From: Torymus aiolomorphi
Taxonomy: Eukaryota; Arthropoda; Insecta; Hymenoptera; Torymidae
Reading direction: 5' to 3'
Assembly (NCBI GenBank): GCA_036365515.1
Contig: CM070877.1
Span: 55,402,475 to 55,466,474 of the forward strand
Length of the DNA: 64,000 nt
Both the position numbers and the translations under genes were made by a program. Positions 42,901 to 54,600 of this stretch are shown piece after piece. Every line of letters begins with the position of its first letter. Position 1 is the first letter of the stretch. A model generated the notes under the pieces. It made no database searches, was not told the origin of the DNA, and saw only the letters and a program-made list of their open reading frames with translations.

Positions 42901-43605
42901 GAATTAGATTTTTATTGTTCGTGTAAAAATACGGATCTTACACTCGCTTTACGAAATACTTCTTATGTTTATATTCACTTTGCCTCAGTTCATCTCTTTT
43001 AAAGTTTGGAAAACCAAATTGAAATCTTACGATTAACTTACGTAAAACTTCATACAAAGTTAATGTTAAGTTTCACCAAAGTTTTGGAAAAGAATGATAA
43101 ATACGATCTACTTACTCGAAACTTAATACAAAGTTTAGGTGAATTTCAGTCAAGGTTGTGGAAAAAATTCGAATCCTACGTTCTCCTTACGGAATCCAAA
43201 CGATAACGTTCAGCCATACTTTCAGCCATACTTTCAGCCATACTTTAAGCCATACTTTAAGCCATTCTTTAAGCCATACTTTCATCCATACTTCAAGCCA
43301 TACTTTCAGCCATACTTTAAGCCATACTTTCAGCCATACTTTAGAAAATGCTGGTCACAACCATCGACGGAAAACTTAATATGAACTTCAGATTAGTTTC
43401 CGCCCATGTTCGTGTAAAAATACGAATCTGACACTCGCCTTATGAAATACTTCATGTTTATATTCACTTTGCCTCATTTCATCTCTTTGAAAGTTTGGAA
43501 AACCAAATTGAAATATTATGATTAAGTTACGTAAAACTTCATACAAAGTTAATGTTAAGTTTCACCTAAGTTTGGGAAAAGAGTGATAAATACGCTCTAC
43601 CGAGT
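39995..43605. repeat. Tandem ~500-bp repeat with embedded 12-bp minisatellite, in two orientations
   Basis: Four units in plus orientation (aactgaggcaaaatgaat or variants at about 40025, 40548, 41088 and 41578) have periods of 490-540 bp. Each carries a run of the 12-bp motif aagtatggctka (about 40150-40335, 40690-40870, 41230-41362 and 41715-41850). The runs differ in copy number, which explains the uneven period. At 42930-43605 the unit returns in inverted orientation. Frames across it read YFKPYFQP repeats on the minus strand and are not considered genes. The outer element is inserted in a unit of this family. Confidence 0.85.
42040..42925. repeat. ~125-bp repeat core between the inverted arms
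   Basis: Units containing gttgccaattttttggtag, cttgcatgctcaaa, ccgataataaaattatcggg and ctcaaaaacggcggaattag recur. The first two (to about 42260) are inverted relative to the later five or so. The motif ccgataataaaattatcgg is itself palindromic. Lying between opposite-facing arms, it forms the centre of a large foldback structure. Confidence 0.75.
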
Positions 43606-44199
43606 GACAATCCACCAACGCACCACTTTTAAAAGGTTGTAATTAACGATTGAATTGAAATATCGATACCGGGTAGGCGGCATTTTAAGTTTTTTAGCTC
43701 GACTATCGATTGGTTGCATCTATTCTGCGATAGAATTAGTATTAACGAACCTATGAAATTTTTTTCCCGGAAAAAATATTTTTTCGAACCTTATTAATGC
43801 ATTTTCGGAAAGAACAGAAAAAAAGATTTGGGAATAGGCGTTTTTGGTATAAATTCGGTAAATGCTTTACTTTTAAATAAATGTACTAAATCATTAATAT
43901 TTTGATGCAGACGGAAAGAAATGTGGATGAGGCTTCAAACGTTCGATAGGGTTGGAATTGAGGAATGTAATGAAACGCGCAACTTCTCGCCGTGTCAGAA
44001 AGAAGAGGTTACTTGCTGTGTTTAGATAACGATCTTATGTTTGTCGCTCACAGATGTCGCCAATATGTTCGCTCGATTCGCCCGTGCGCGGCGACCAGTG
44101 TAGCGCAGCGGCAGGCAACGATTGAATATCGTCCAAGTGTCATGCCGTATGCCTCGACGCACAATAACGTTAGATGTAACAGCCCGTTGTAAGTTTGGG
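43606..44199. other. Unique-looking spacer, no gene seen
   Basis: AT-rich to about 43900, then mixed sequence with short overlapping frames on both strands and no recognisable domain. Confidence 0.5.
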
Positions 44200-45425
44200 G
44201 GTGTACTCTCGTGTTTACGTCTAGGTGTAGCACATCCAATGGGGTGTCTAGATGTTCGGAGTGACCGAAGATGGAGTCTAGGTCGGCGCTCCGCAGTTTC
44301 TTACGTCTAGGTGTCGTAGTACATCAAATGCAGGATCTAGGAATTTGGGGTGGCCGATGATGAAGTCTAGGTCATGCGCTCGGTAGGTTTTTTACGTCGA
44401 GGTGTCGTAGCGCATCCAATGTGAGATCTAGATGTTCGGGGTGGCCGATGACGGAGTCTAGGCCGTACGCTCCGTAGTTTTTTACGATTAGGTATCGTAG
44501 CACATACAATGGAGTGTCTAGATGTTCGGAGTGACCGATGATGGACTGTAGGTCGTACGCTCCGTAGTTTTTTACATCTAGGTGTCGTAGTGCATCAAAT
44601 GGGGGGTCTAGGTGTTTGGGGTGGCCAATGATGGAGTCTAGGTCGTGCGGACCGTATCTTTTTTACGTCGAGGTGTCGTAGCGCATGCAATGAGAGATCT
44701 AGATGTTCGCGGTGGCCGATGATGGAGTCTATGTGGTGCGTTCCGTAGTCTTTTACGTCTAGGTGTCGTAGCGTATTCAATGGGGGCTTTAGGAGTTCGG
44801 GGTGGCCGATAACGGAGTCTAGGTGGTGCGCTCCGTAGTTTTTTACGTCTAGGTGTCGTAGCGCATCAAATGGGGGTCTAGGTGTTTGGGGTAGCCGATG
44901 AGGGAGTCTAGGTCGAGCGCTCTGTAGTTTTTTATGTCGAGGTGTCGTAGCCCATCCAATGGGAGGTTTAGATATTTGGGGTGGCCGATGATGGAGCTTA
45001 GATGGTCCGCTCCGTAGTTTTTTACGTCCAGGTGTCGTAGCGCAGCCCATGAGAGATCTAGATGTTCGGGGTGGCCGATAATGGAGTCTAGTTGGTGCGC
45101 TCCGTAGTTTTTTACGTCTAGGTGTCGTAGCGTACCAAATGGGAGGTCTAGATGTTTGGGGTGGCCGATGATGGAGTCTAGTTCGTGGCTCCGTTGTTTT
45201 TTACATCGAGGTGTCATAGCGCATCCAATGAGAGATCTAGGTGTTCGGGGTGCCCGATCATGGAGTTTAGATAGTGCGCTCCGTAGTTTTTTACGTCTAG
45301 GTGTCGTAGCGCATCCAATAGAGGCTCTAGGTGTTCGGGGTGGCCGATGACGGAGTATAGGTGGTACGCTTTGTATTCTTTTACGTCTAGGTGTCGTAAA
45401 GCATGCAAAGGGGGGTTTACGTGTA
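44200..45425. repeat. 92-93-bp minisatellite, about 13 copies
   Basis: acgtctaggtgtcgtagcgc recurs every 91-93 bp (for example 44290, 44392, 44572, 44755, 44847, 45114, 45294, 45383), each followed by catccaatg, gggtggccgatgatggagtc and gctccgtagttttt. The minus strand stays open for up to 151 residues because the unit is close to 31 codons (SIIGHPEHLDL, LRHLDVKNYGA). Frame changes between blocks argue against a gene. Confidence 0.85.
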
Positions 45426-47695
45426 ATATTTAATTTTTATCTCATAAATATCCAATTTTTAAATATTCTATTCGAATATTTACTGGAAATCTCAGCCGTA
45501 ATCTCAGCTGGAACACTATCTGTAATTTGTTCAAAAACAGTAGGTACAGCTGGAATTCCAGCTGGTATTCCATCTAGGTATTTTCAACCCGGAGCGCATT
45601 CTCAACGGATATTCCCCTCTAGCTGCTCGATTCCTCATGGTAATCTAGCCCATTGAAGTTAATATAACTGAATATAAATGAGTAGTTTTAGCTATTCATT
45701 GTTCGTATGCTTAAAAGACCTCTCAAAGAGCGAACCCAAATATGGTAGATTGTCAATTTTCATGAAAAATATTGACGTTTAATTAGTTTGCTTTTGCATC
45801 AAGGAGAATTGTTTTTGCGTAACAGTACTTACTGCACTCTTAAAAATAATGTGCCTATTTAACACAAAGTTTATGTAAAATATGAATGTTCCTATTTAAC
45901 ACAAAAATTTGTGTAAATGATGTACACAAACATTGTGTAAGAATTCGACACAAGAATTTGTGTAAAATCGCTGCTTTACAAACAAACTTGTGTAAATTGC
46001 CGTTTTACACAAAAATTTGTGGGAGAGGACAGGGAGATCGTTTAATTTCCGTGCACGCCGATTTTGGTCCCTTTTCTGGCGATTCTGAGAGACGCTGCTA
46101 ATCGGGCCGTCCGGTGTGCTAAAGACGCTTCAATATAAGTCATTATCTAGTAGAAATTTATCTATACGAAATGGCCAAGAAGTTAGAAAATAGCTAGTAA
46201 AACTGGCTAAGAAATGACTATGATGAAACGCTTTTTCTCCTATTTTTTACCTATTTCTTTGATTGAGGTAAAAATAAAATATTCGTAATTGATTTACTTA
46301 CTAATTTTATCTTTGATAAAAGAGCATTAAATTGCATTGGATGGCTTTTCAAAATATAAATAAATAACATGAACTAATAAATCGTTTATTGTACTCATTC
46401 TATGAATAATTCAGCAAAACTCTTATTTCTCCATCTGATTCTGTCCCTCTCACTCCTTATCATAGCAGCAAGCCTTCAAGTGGCCATTTTCAGTATATAA
46501 AAACTGGTCAGTTTTAATATCTTTTAAATACTTAAGAACAAGATTGTGCTTGTCTTCGAAAAACTAAATTCTATTTTTCAATCTATTAAATAGACAAATA
46601 ATGGGAGAAAAAGTATTTCATCTAGAGCTAAAAAGTGGACAACAGAAATTCCTATTTTATAATGGCCAATTTCTAATATAAATGGTCAGATATTGGTTAT
46701 AAAATGTTTCGGATTTCCACCAGGGTAGTGTAGTCATTAATTTGCGATTTCGGCGGTCAAGATGCTCTGTGAAAACACAATTTAGTTATTCATTGACGAA
46801 TCGATCGTCGTGCGTCTCATTATCGTAGGACAATTATGTAAAATGTTCAACAAGTATGAGGACTTTGAAACACGGCCATAAGAAACGCAAATACCTGTTA
46901 AATCCATCTAGCAGTTCTATTGTAATGTTTGCTAGAAGTCATTTTATTTGTTTATATTTATTTGATTTCTGCCGTTCCCATATTCTTAGGATAACCCCTC
47001 GAGAAGTTCAAAAGGTCCCAGTCGCGAGAAACGGCTTACGATGCGAATAAGAGTTAATAATATATCCTTCCTTAAACACGATTTCGCCAATTAAGAGGGT
47101 CTAAGAAAACACAATTTAGTTATTCATTGACGAATCGATCATCGTAAGTCTCATTAAAGTAGGATAATTATATAAAAAGTTCAAGCAGTATCAGTACTTT
47201 AAAAAAGGTCCGTACGATACGTAAGTACCAGTTAATTCCATCTAGCAGTTTCATTGTAATGTTTGCGTAGAAGTCAATTTCTTTTTGTACTTTTATTCGA
47301 TTTCTGTCGCTCCCACGTCCTCAGGATAATCCCTCGAAAAGTTCAAGTGGGCCCAAATAAGAGAAACAGCTTAGGCCGAGAATAAAAATTAATTGTGTAT
47401 CATTACCTGAACGGAATTGTGGAGATCTAGATGCTGTATCAAAACACAATTTCTTTATTCATTGATGAAAAGATCTGCGTGGGTCTTATTATCGTAGTAC
47501 AATTATATAAAAAGTTCAAGAAATATCAGGACTTTGAAGTAGGGCAAAACCTACAGTTATACACATATAATATTATAAATTTTGAAGATTATAATTTGCA
47601 TATCTCGACGGCTGATTTTTTAAAGAAAATTTCACAATCAGATAACTGTAATGACATTGAAGGAAAAACAAATCCTATCCGCGATAGAGGGTAAA
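45426..47695. other. AT-rich repeats, no gene seen
   Basis: At 45856-46023 a palindrome of the type acacaaaaatttgtgt is repeated about five times at 30-35-bp spacing. At about 46770, 47105 and 47435 a unit of about 330 bp starts with acacaatttagttattcattg or similar and contains aagttcaa and gttaaatccatctagcag. Inverted partial copies lie at 49310-49470 and 49560-49710. Confidence 0.6.
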
Positions 47696-47699
47696 CCGA

Positions 47700-49310
47700 A
47701 AAAGAGAATTTTACGTAAAGGATCTACTGTACGCGATAGGTTCCACTACTTTGGTCATCTCTCGGCGAGACCGCTCGACTAGTAAACTCGAGTGCGTACG
47801 AATATTCCGTTGATTCCGGAACATTCGTACGCCATTCTTGAGAAAGATCGAAATTTCTGCTGTCCGATCTATCTGATCATACTCGTCAACTTTCGAAATA
47901 ACTCTTCTATGTGCAGAATATCGCCTTTTCAGGTGGCAAAGGCACAACAAAACGATTCGAGTGTGCCAACAACAGCGTACTCAAGGCACGCGACCGCGTG
48001 CGGCTGTTCATGCAGAGCTGAAAATAGTCTTACGCGATACGAATGGAGCAAGAAATCCACGCGATATGTTCCACTACGTACTTTGGGCGTCTCTCAGCGA
48101 GACCGCTCGACTAGTAAACTGGAGCGCGTACGAATGTTTCGGTCAGACCGGAACATTCGTACACCATTTTTAAAAGAGCTCGAAATTTCTGCTGTTAGGT
48201 GTTCTCAACGCGACTCGGTGGTTTACCTAATGGCGTTAATGCGTGAAGAATCTCACTTTCGGATATGGTAAAGACTGTGCAAAAGCATCTCGAGTGTGCC
48301 AATAACTGCGTACTCGAGGCACGCGACCGCGTGCGGCTGTTCATGCAGAGATGAAAATGGTCTTACGCAATACAAAAAGGAGCAAGGAATCCAGCCGATA
48401 GGTTCTACTACTTTGGACGTCTCTCGGCGGGACCGCTCGACTAGTAAACTCCAGTGCGTACGGATGTTCCAGTGAGTCCGGAACATTCGTACACTATTTT
48501 TGAAAGAGTTCGAAATTTCTGCTGGTTGATCTCCCGAACGAGAACAGTGGGGTTTCCTAATTGTTCTGATGCGTGAAGAATCTCTCTTCAGATATGGCAA
48601 AGACTATGCAAAATCTCTTCGAGCGTGCCAATAAAAGCGTACTCGAGGCACGCGACAGTGTGCGGCTGTTCATGCAGACCTAAAAATGGTCTTACGCGAT
48701 ACGAATGGAGCAAGAAATCCACGCGATAGGATCTACTACTTTGGGAGTCTCTCGGCGAGTCCGCTCGACCAGTAAACTCCAGTGCGTTCGAATGTTCCGG
48801 TGAGTCCGGAACATTCGTACACCCTTTTTAAAAGAGCTCAAAGTTTCTGCTATTAGATCTCCCCAACGCCTCTCGGTGGTTTTTCTAATGGCGCTAATGC
48901 GCAAAGAATCTCGCTTTCAGATATGGTAAAGACTGTGCAAAAACATTTAGAGTGTGCCAATAACTGCCTACTCGAGGCACGCGACCGCGTGTGGCTGTTC
49001 ATGCAGAGCTGAAAATGGTCTTACGCAATACAAAAAGGAGCAAGAAAGACACGCGATAGTAGTAGGTTCAACTACTTTGGGCGTCTCTTGGCGGGACCGG
49101 TCGACTAATGAACTCGGGTGCGTACGAATGTTCCGGTGATTCCAGAACATTCGTACGCCATTCTTGAAAAGCTCGAAATTTCTGCTGTCCGATCGGTCTG
49201 ATGATACTCGTCAACATTCGAAATGACTCTTCTATGTGCAGAATGTCGCTTTCTCAGATGGCAAAGGCACAACAAAAGCATTTCGAGTGTGCACAATAAC
49301 AGTGTACTTA
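47700..49310 (+). repeat. ~328-bp satellite, block 1, five units
   Basis: The unit includes caagaaatccacgcgatagg, tctctcggcgagaccgctcg, the hairpin gtacgaatgttccgg/ccggaacattcgtac, ctcgaaatttctgctgt, ctcgctttcagatatggtaa and cgaggcacgcgaccgcgtgc. Hairpins occur near 47795, 48130, 48457, 48787 and 49123. Units are roughly 80-90% alike by eye. Frames through them are shared repeats, not genes. Confidence 0.88.
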
Positions 49311-50079
49311 ACAGGTACTTACGTATCGTATGGACCTTTTTTAAGGTACTGATACTTCTTGAACTTTTTATATAATTATCTTACGATAATCAGACGCACG
49401 ATAATCAATTCGTCAACGAATAACTAAATTGTGTTTTCTTAGAGCATCTCTATTGCCGCAATCCCGTTCAAGTAAGCATAGACAATTAATGTTAGTTCAC
49501 TGCCTGAGCCATTTCGCGCCACTAGTCTCACTTGAACTTTTCGAAGGATTATCCTAAGGACATGGGACCGACAAAAATCGAAGAAATATTAAAAAAAAAA
49601 CTGACTTCTAGCAAACATTGCAATGGAACTGCTAGATGGACTTAACAGGTACTTGCCTCTTGTATGACTCTTTTTCAAAGTCATGATACTTCTTGAACTT
49701 CTTATACAGTATGACGCATTAAAAACGTACACTTTTCTCCAACGATTTTCTCATGATTGGCGAAACCTATTTGGAAAAAGTAGTAGAGCATTTGAAAGAG
49801 CGGAGCAAGAGCTTTCTAATGCTATTTTCAATTTTCTCGTAAACTTAATATGAACTTTTCTGTATAAGATAATCCGTTATTGTTGCCAAAATGTAAAATA
49901 TCGATGAAATGGAAATGCATTAAAGTCAAGTTTAGCAATCTCGATTTTGAAAAAGTGGTAGAGCATTTGAAAGAGCGGAGCAAGAGCTTTCTAATGGTAT
50001 GCTTATTTTTGTTGATAGACTTGATAATTATTATTTATATTGATGTTGAAAGTGCAGTTCAAGGTGCAAAGTTGACAAA
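49311..50079. other. Spacer with inverted copies of upstream repeats, no gene seen
   Basis: Segments at 49310-49470 and 49560-49710 are reverse complements of parts of the ~330-bp unit at 46770-47430 (for example taacaggtacttacgtatcg and gcaatggaactgctagatgg). A short tandem (aaaagtagtagagcatttga at about 49777 and aaaagtggtagagcatttga at 49950) follows. Confidence 0.6.
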
Positions 50080-50572
50080 GTAGACCACTTCTCCTCATTC
50101 TTATTTATTACACTTGTTTGATTTACGTAAAGTACTAGTGAAAATGAAAAGTAAGAAAAATCTAGTTCGGCCTATTTTTGGCAGAAATAGAGAATACGAT
50201 GTCTAAACCCAATATAAGTAGTTTTAAATTATCTATAATATGTATTTCTATAGTTGTTAAAGTGAATAATAGTTATATTATTATTATTAATACATTCATG
50301 TATTAATAAGTAAGAATGTGTATTATTGTACTTAGGTAAGGCGAGCCAAAGAATCGCGCACTATCGCGGCGTTACGGCGTCAATTCATGAGCGCAGGCCG
50401 CATGTGCGCAGTATCGTACTGCGTATATTGACGTTTTTGTAGAGAACGGCAGATGGCAGTAGTAGTTGCGAATAAAAAGGCCAATGTTACATATTTTATT
50501 CTTTATCTTAAGGCTTGAATTAACGAACTCCGAACTGTACACATACATTTCCCATTGATACTATTGATAAAA
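50080..50572 (+). repeat. Direct repeat, copy 1 (partner at 54120-54600)
   Basis: From gaccacttctcctcattctt, through aaggcgagccaaagaatcgc and acggcagatggcagtagtag, the sequence is nearly identical to 54128-54590. The two copies flank the 538-bp repeat block. Confidence 0.75.
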
Positions 50573-53500
50573 GACATTGACTCTGACCTGCTTTCGATTC
50601 CCATTGTCTATGATAAGCAGTATCCGAGTTTCTCGTCAACGTAAATTGCAGTAATACATAATTTACCGTACAATTACAGCGTCTTTTACATGTAATGGCA
50701 TAGGCTAGCAAGTCTAAAAGCCTGTGAGAGTAAAGTAGAACATAACTGGATCGATTTCGTGTGACTTCCCAAATATCGGTTACCGAGAAGGGGGCAAAAA
50801 TGATATATTTAATCAGGCGACGATTATTAATGATGAAATTGGTAAATATATCGTAATAATGCAATGATAATTAACTTGGCACATGTTCAATACTTATTTG
50901 GTCTTCGGAATAGTCCGCAAGGCTTCTCAAACTACCTAAACCAACCGAGCACGACATTTCCTGCATTTCGGTCGCCGAGAACCGGAAATTGCAAATGGTA
51001 CGGTTCACGTTTGGGAATGAATTCACTATTAATCACCTAACATAAATTAAAACATTTATTTTTATTATTATTTTTAATATTTATAAAAATTGACTCATAC
51101 TATTGCTAAAAGACATTGACTCTGACCTGCTTTCGATTCCCATTGTCTATGATAAGCAGTATCCGAGTTTCTCGTCACGTAAACCGCAGTAATACAGAAT
51201 TTACCATACAATTACCGCGTCTTTTATATGTAATGGCATAGGCTAGCAAGTCTAAATGCCTGTGCGAGTAAAGTAGAACATAACTGGATCGATTTCGTGT
51301 GACTTCCCAAATATCGGTTACCGAGAAGGGGGCAAAAATGATATATTTAATCAGGCGACGATTATTAATGATGAAATTGGTAAATATAACGTAATAACGC
51401 AATGATAATTAACTTGGCATATGTCCAATACTTATTTGGTCTTTGGAATAGTCTGCGAGGCTCCTGAAAATACGTAAACCAACCGAGCACGACATTTCCT
51501 GCTTCTCGGTCGCCGAGAACCGGAAATTGCAAATGGTACGGTTCAAGTTTGGGAATGAATTCACTATTAGTCACCTAACATAAATTAAAACATTTATTTT
51601 TATTATTATTCTTAATATTTATAAAAATTGACTCATACTATTGCTAAAAGACATTGACTCTGACCTGCTTTCGATTTCCATTGTCTATGATAAGCCGTAT
51701 CCGAGTTTCTCGTCAACATAAACCGCAGTAATACAGAATTTACCGTACAATTACCGCGTCTTTTAGATGTAATGGCATACGCTAGCAAGTCTAAATGCCT
51801 GTGCTAGTAAAGTAGAACATAACTGGATCGATTTCGTGTGACTTCCCAAATCTCGGTTACCGAGAAGTCGGAAAAAATAATATATGTATTCAGACGACGA
51901 TTATGAATGATGAAATTGGTAAATATAAGGTAATAACGCAATGATAAATTACTTTGGACATGTCCAATACTTATTTGGTCTTCGGAATAGTCCGCGAGGC
52001 TCCTGAAACTACCGAAACCATCCGAGTACGGCCTTTCCTGCTTCTCGGTCACCGAGAACCGGAAATTACAACGGTAGGGTTCAAGTTTGGGAATGGATTC
52101 ACCATAATTACCTACCCGTGTAAAAATAATTACGTTTGGCTAAAGTTTGTATCAAGTTGACGTTTTGGATAACTTCTCAGCAACTGTAGCCAATGGGACG
52201 CTGCCAAACTTCAAATTTTCGTAGTTCAATGTTCACGCAACTTTATAATATCTTTATCAGGACTTTACACGAATATCTTTTGCGTAAATTTCTGGGTACT
52301 ATGTTCAGCGTAAGTTTAGGATGACTTATCTGGATGTTTATAGTAACTTTATACAAAGCTCTGTGAAACTTTTTCTAAAGTATTGGGGTGCCCAATAAGT
52401 TTGGGGCACCTTAATTCCAATTTTAGCCAAACTTCAAATCAGTCAATAATTAATACAATAAGTTTGGCTCAACTTAACCCCCACTTTGGAAAAACTTCAT
52501 GTCAGAAGATAATTATTACAAATAATGTTCGGCAAAAGGTCGGGTAAACTTTTGCAGGGCCCACATGCAAGATATACACGATCTACTGCCTCGATAATGG
52601 TACTGGTGACCGGCCTCTAGTAACAAAATTTACAAAGATTTTATACACACTTCATAATTTTCAGGATAAAAATTCGTTAAACAAAAATGCTACTATATAG
52701 TATACTGTTAGATTTTTTCTGAAGATTAAAAAGACATTAAATAATAAGAATAGATAACTTTTGAAATTCAAATAAAAATAGAATAATTCAGAAATACGTA
52801 TATTATGGTCATATTGTCTTCTCATACCATTTCATGACACCTAAATACCGTAAACGAAGCAGGCGGGGGGAGATACCAGCAGGAATACATCTATAAGTTG
52901 TACATCTCACCATTCTTCCTCCGGAAATGTAATAAATTTTTCGTTAGCCTTTGTACTTCAAAATAATCTTCGTGCAAAAACTTTAAGTTTCCAGCATTCA
53001 TGAATTGTAAGTTCTGCAACAACGCCGAATTCATGCACGTATAAACATAACAATTCACAAAGTATTTACTCTGACATTTTGCTAGAATTTGATTGTAAAT
53101 TTTATGATTGCAATGTAGGTATGGATAGAAATATTAAGGTTGGAAGGTTAGTCTACAATACAGTATTTATACAGTATTATAGGAAGAAAGACTTATCTGA
53201 AAATGGTGCCTTTTCCTTTCTGCGGATCATGAAACTGTTGGTCACCGTGTACGTGTAGGCCCTGCAAAAGTTTACCTGATCTTTTGCCGAACATTATTTG
53301 TAATAATTATCTTCTGACATGAAGTTTCGCTAAAGTTGCAATTAAGTTGCGCCAAACTTATTGTATTAATTATTTATGGACTGATTTGAAGTTTGGCCAA
53401 AGTTGGGATTAAGATGCCCCAAACTTATTGGGCACCCCAATACTTCAGAAAAAGTTTCACAGCGCTTTGTATAAAGTTACTATAAACATCCAGATAAGTC

Positions 53501-54127
53501 ATCGTAAACTTAAGCTGAACGTAGTACCCAGAAATTTACGCAAAAGATATTCGTGTAAAGTCCTGATAAAGTTATTATAAAGTTACACCGAACATTGAAC
53601 TACGAAAATTTGAAGTTTGGCAGCGTCCCATTGGCTACAGTTGCTGAGAAGTTATCCAAAACGTCAACTTTATACAAACTTCAGCCACACGTAATTATTT
53701 TTACACGGGTAACATAAATTAAACCATTTATTATCCTTATTTTTAATATTTATAAAAAAAGACTGACATTATTATGCTAAAAGACATTGACTCTGAGCTG
53801 TTTTCGGTTGCCGCTGTTTATGATAAGCAGTATCCGAGTATGTCGTAAAAGTAATCCGCAGTAATACAGAATTTACCATACAATTACCGCGTTATTTACA
53901 TCAAATGTCATGGACTAGCAAGTCTAAATACCTATGTACCTATGTGCGGCCGAGCTCGCTCGCCGCCTGCCGCCGGGATGATCGGCTCGTCGTATTTTAT
54001 CTTCGTTCTATTGCGCTTAGCTGTTTTATTAACATTATACGCGTGACTCCAGACAGAAGAAGGAGCTGCCGCAGTTGACTCGTCCTCGGCGGATGCGTAG
54101 CATCTATCCCCTCAATTTTTCTTTCTA
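50573..54127 (+). repeat. 538-bp tandem repeat, four units, interrupted by a transposon
   Basis: gacattgactctgacctgct starts units at about 50573, 51112 and 51649 (periods 539 and 537). A fourth start at 53784 (gacattgactctgagctg) follows a 1595-bp insert at 52115-53709. Subtracting the insert and duplicated TA gives the same 538-bp period. Frames within are copies of one another (SVTDIWEVTRNRSSYVLLYS) and have no recognisable domain. Confidence 0.82.
52115..53709. mobile_element. 1595-bp foldback DNA transposon, TA duplication, non-autonomous
   Basis: The ends are CCCGTGTAAAAATAATTACG and its complement. The terminal ~480 bp on each side are inverted copies (gtagccaatgggacgctgcc, caggactttacacgaatatc, cccaataagtttggggc). 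The 5'-TA at 52113-52114 is repeated at 53710-53711, and joining the flanks restores the repeat unit. The ~650-bp centre is AT-rich with no long frame. The TA duplication suggests mobilisation by a Tc1/mariner-like transposase. Confidence 0.82.
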
Positions 54128-54600
54128 TTGCTGGACCACTTCTCCTCATTCTTCTTTTTATGACTGTTGTTACGTAAAGTACTAGTGTAAATGTAAAGTA
54201 AGAAAAATCATCTTCGGACTATTTTAGCAGAATTAGGGAATACGATGTCTAAACCCAAGATAAGTATTTTTAAATTATCTATATTATGTATATCTATAGT
54301 TGATAAAGTGTATAATATGTAGTTATATTATTATTATTAATATATTCATGTATTAATAAGTAAGAATGTGTATTATTGTACTTAGGTAAGGCGAGCCAAA
54401 GAATCGCGCATTATCGCGGCGTTACGGCGCCAATTCATGAGCGCAGGCCGAATGTGCGCAGTATCGTACTGCGCATATTGACGTTTTTGTAGAGAACGGC
54501 AGATGGCAGTAGTAGTTGCGAATAACGAAGCCAATGTTACGTATTTTATTCTTTGTCGGCTTGATTTAACGAACTGTATACACAGATTTCCCATTAATAC
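54128..54600 (+). repeat. Direct repeat, copy 2 (partner at 50080-50572)
   Basis: Same order of motifs as copy 1 with scattered substitutions. A GC-rich unrelated segment (about 53935-54120) precedes it. Confidence 0.7.

Noticed and set aside
40120..43384. Proteins with YFKPYFQP repeats
   Set aside because: Translation of the 12-bp minisatellite; the frame is open because the unit is four codons long, and flanks are non-coding repeat.
44200..45425. CRISPR array
   Set aside because: Units are 92-93 bp and continuously similar with no distinct spacers; the DNA is eukaryotic.
47711..49296. Small proteins within the ~328-bp satellite
   Set aside because: Same frames recur in every unit on both strands with varying truncations; typical of satellite DNA.
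50520..51402. Repeated 75-114-residue proteins (SVTDIWEVTRNRSSYVLLYS)
   Set aside because: They are the same frame in successive 538-bp repeat units, with stops differing between units and no domain.
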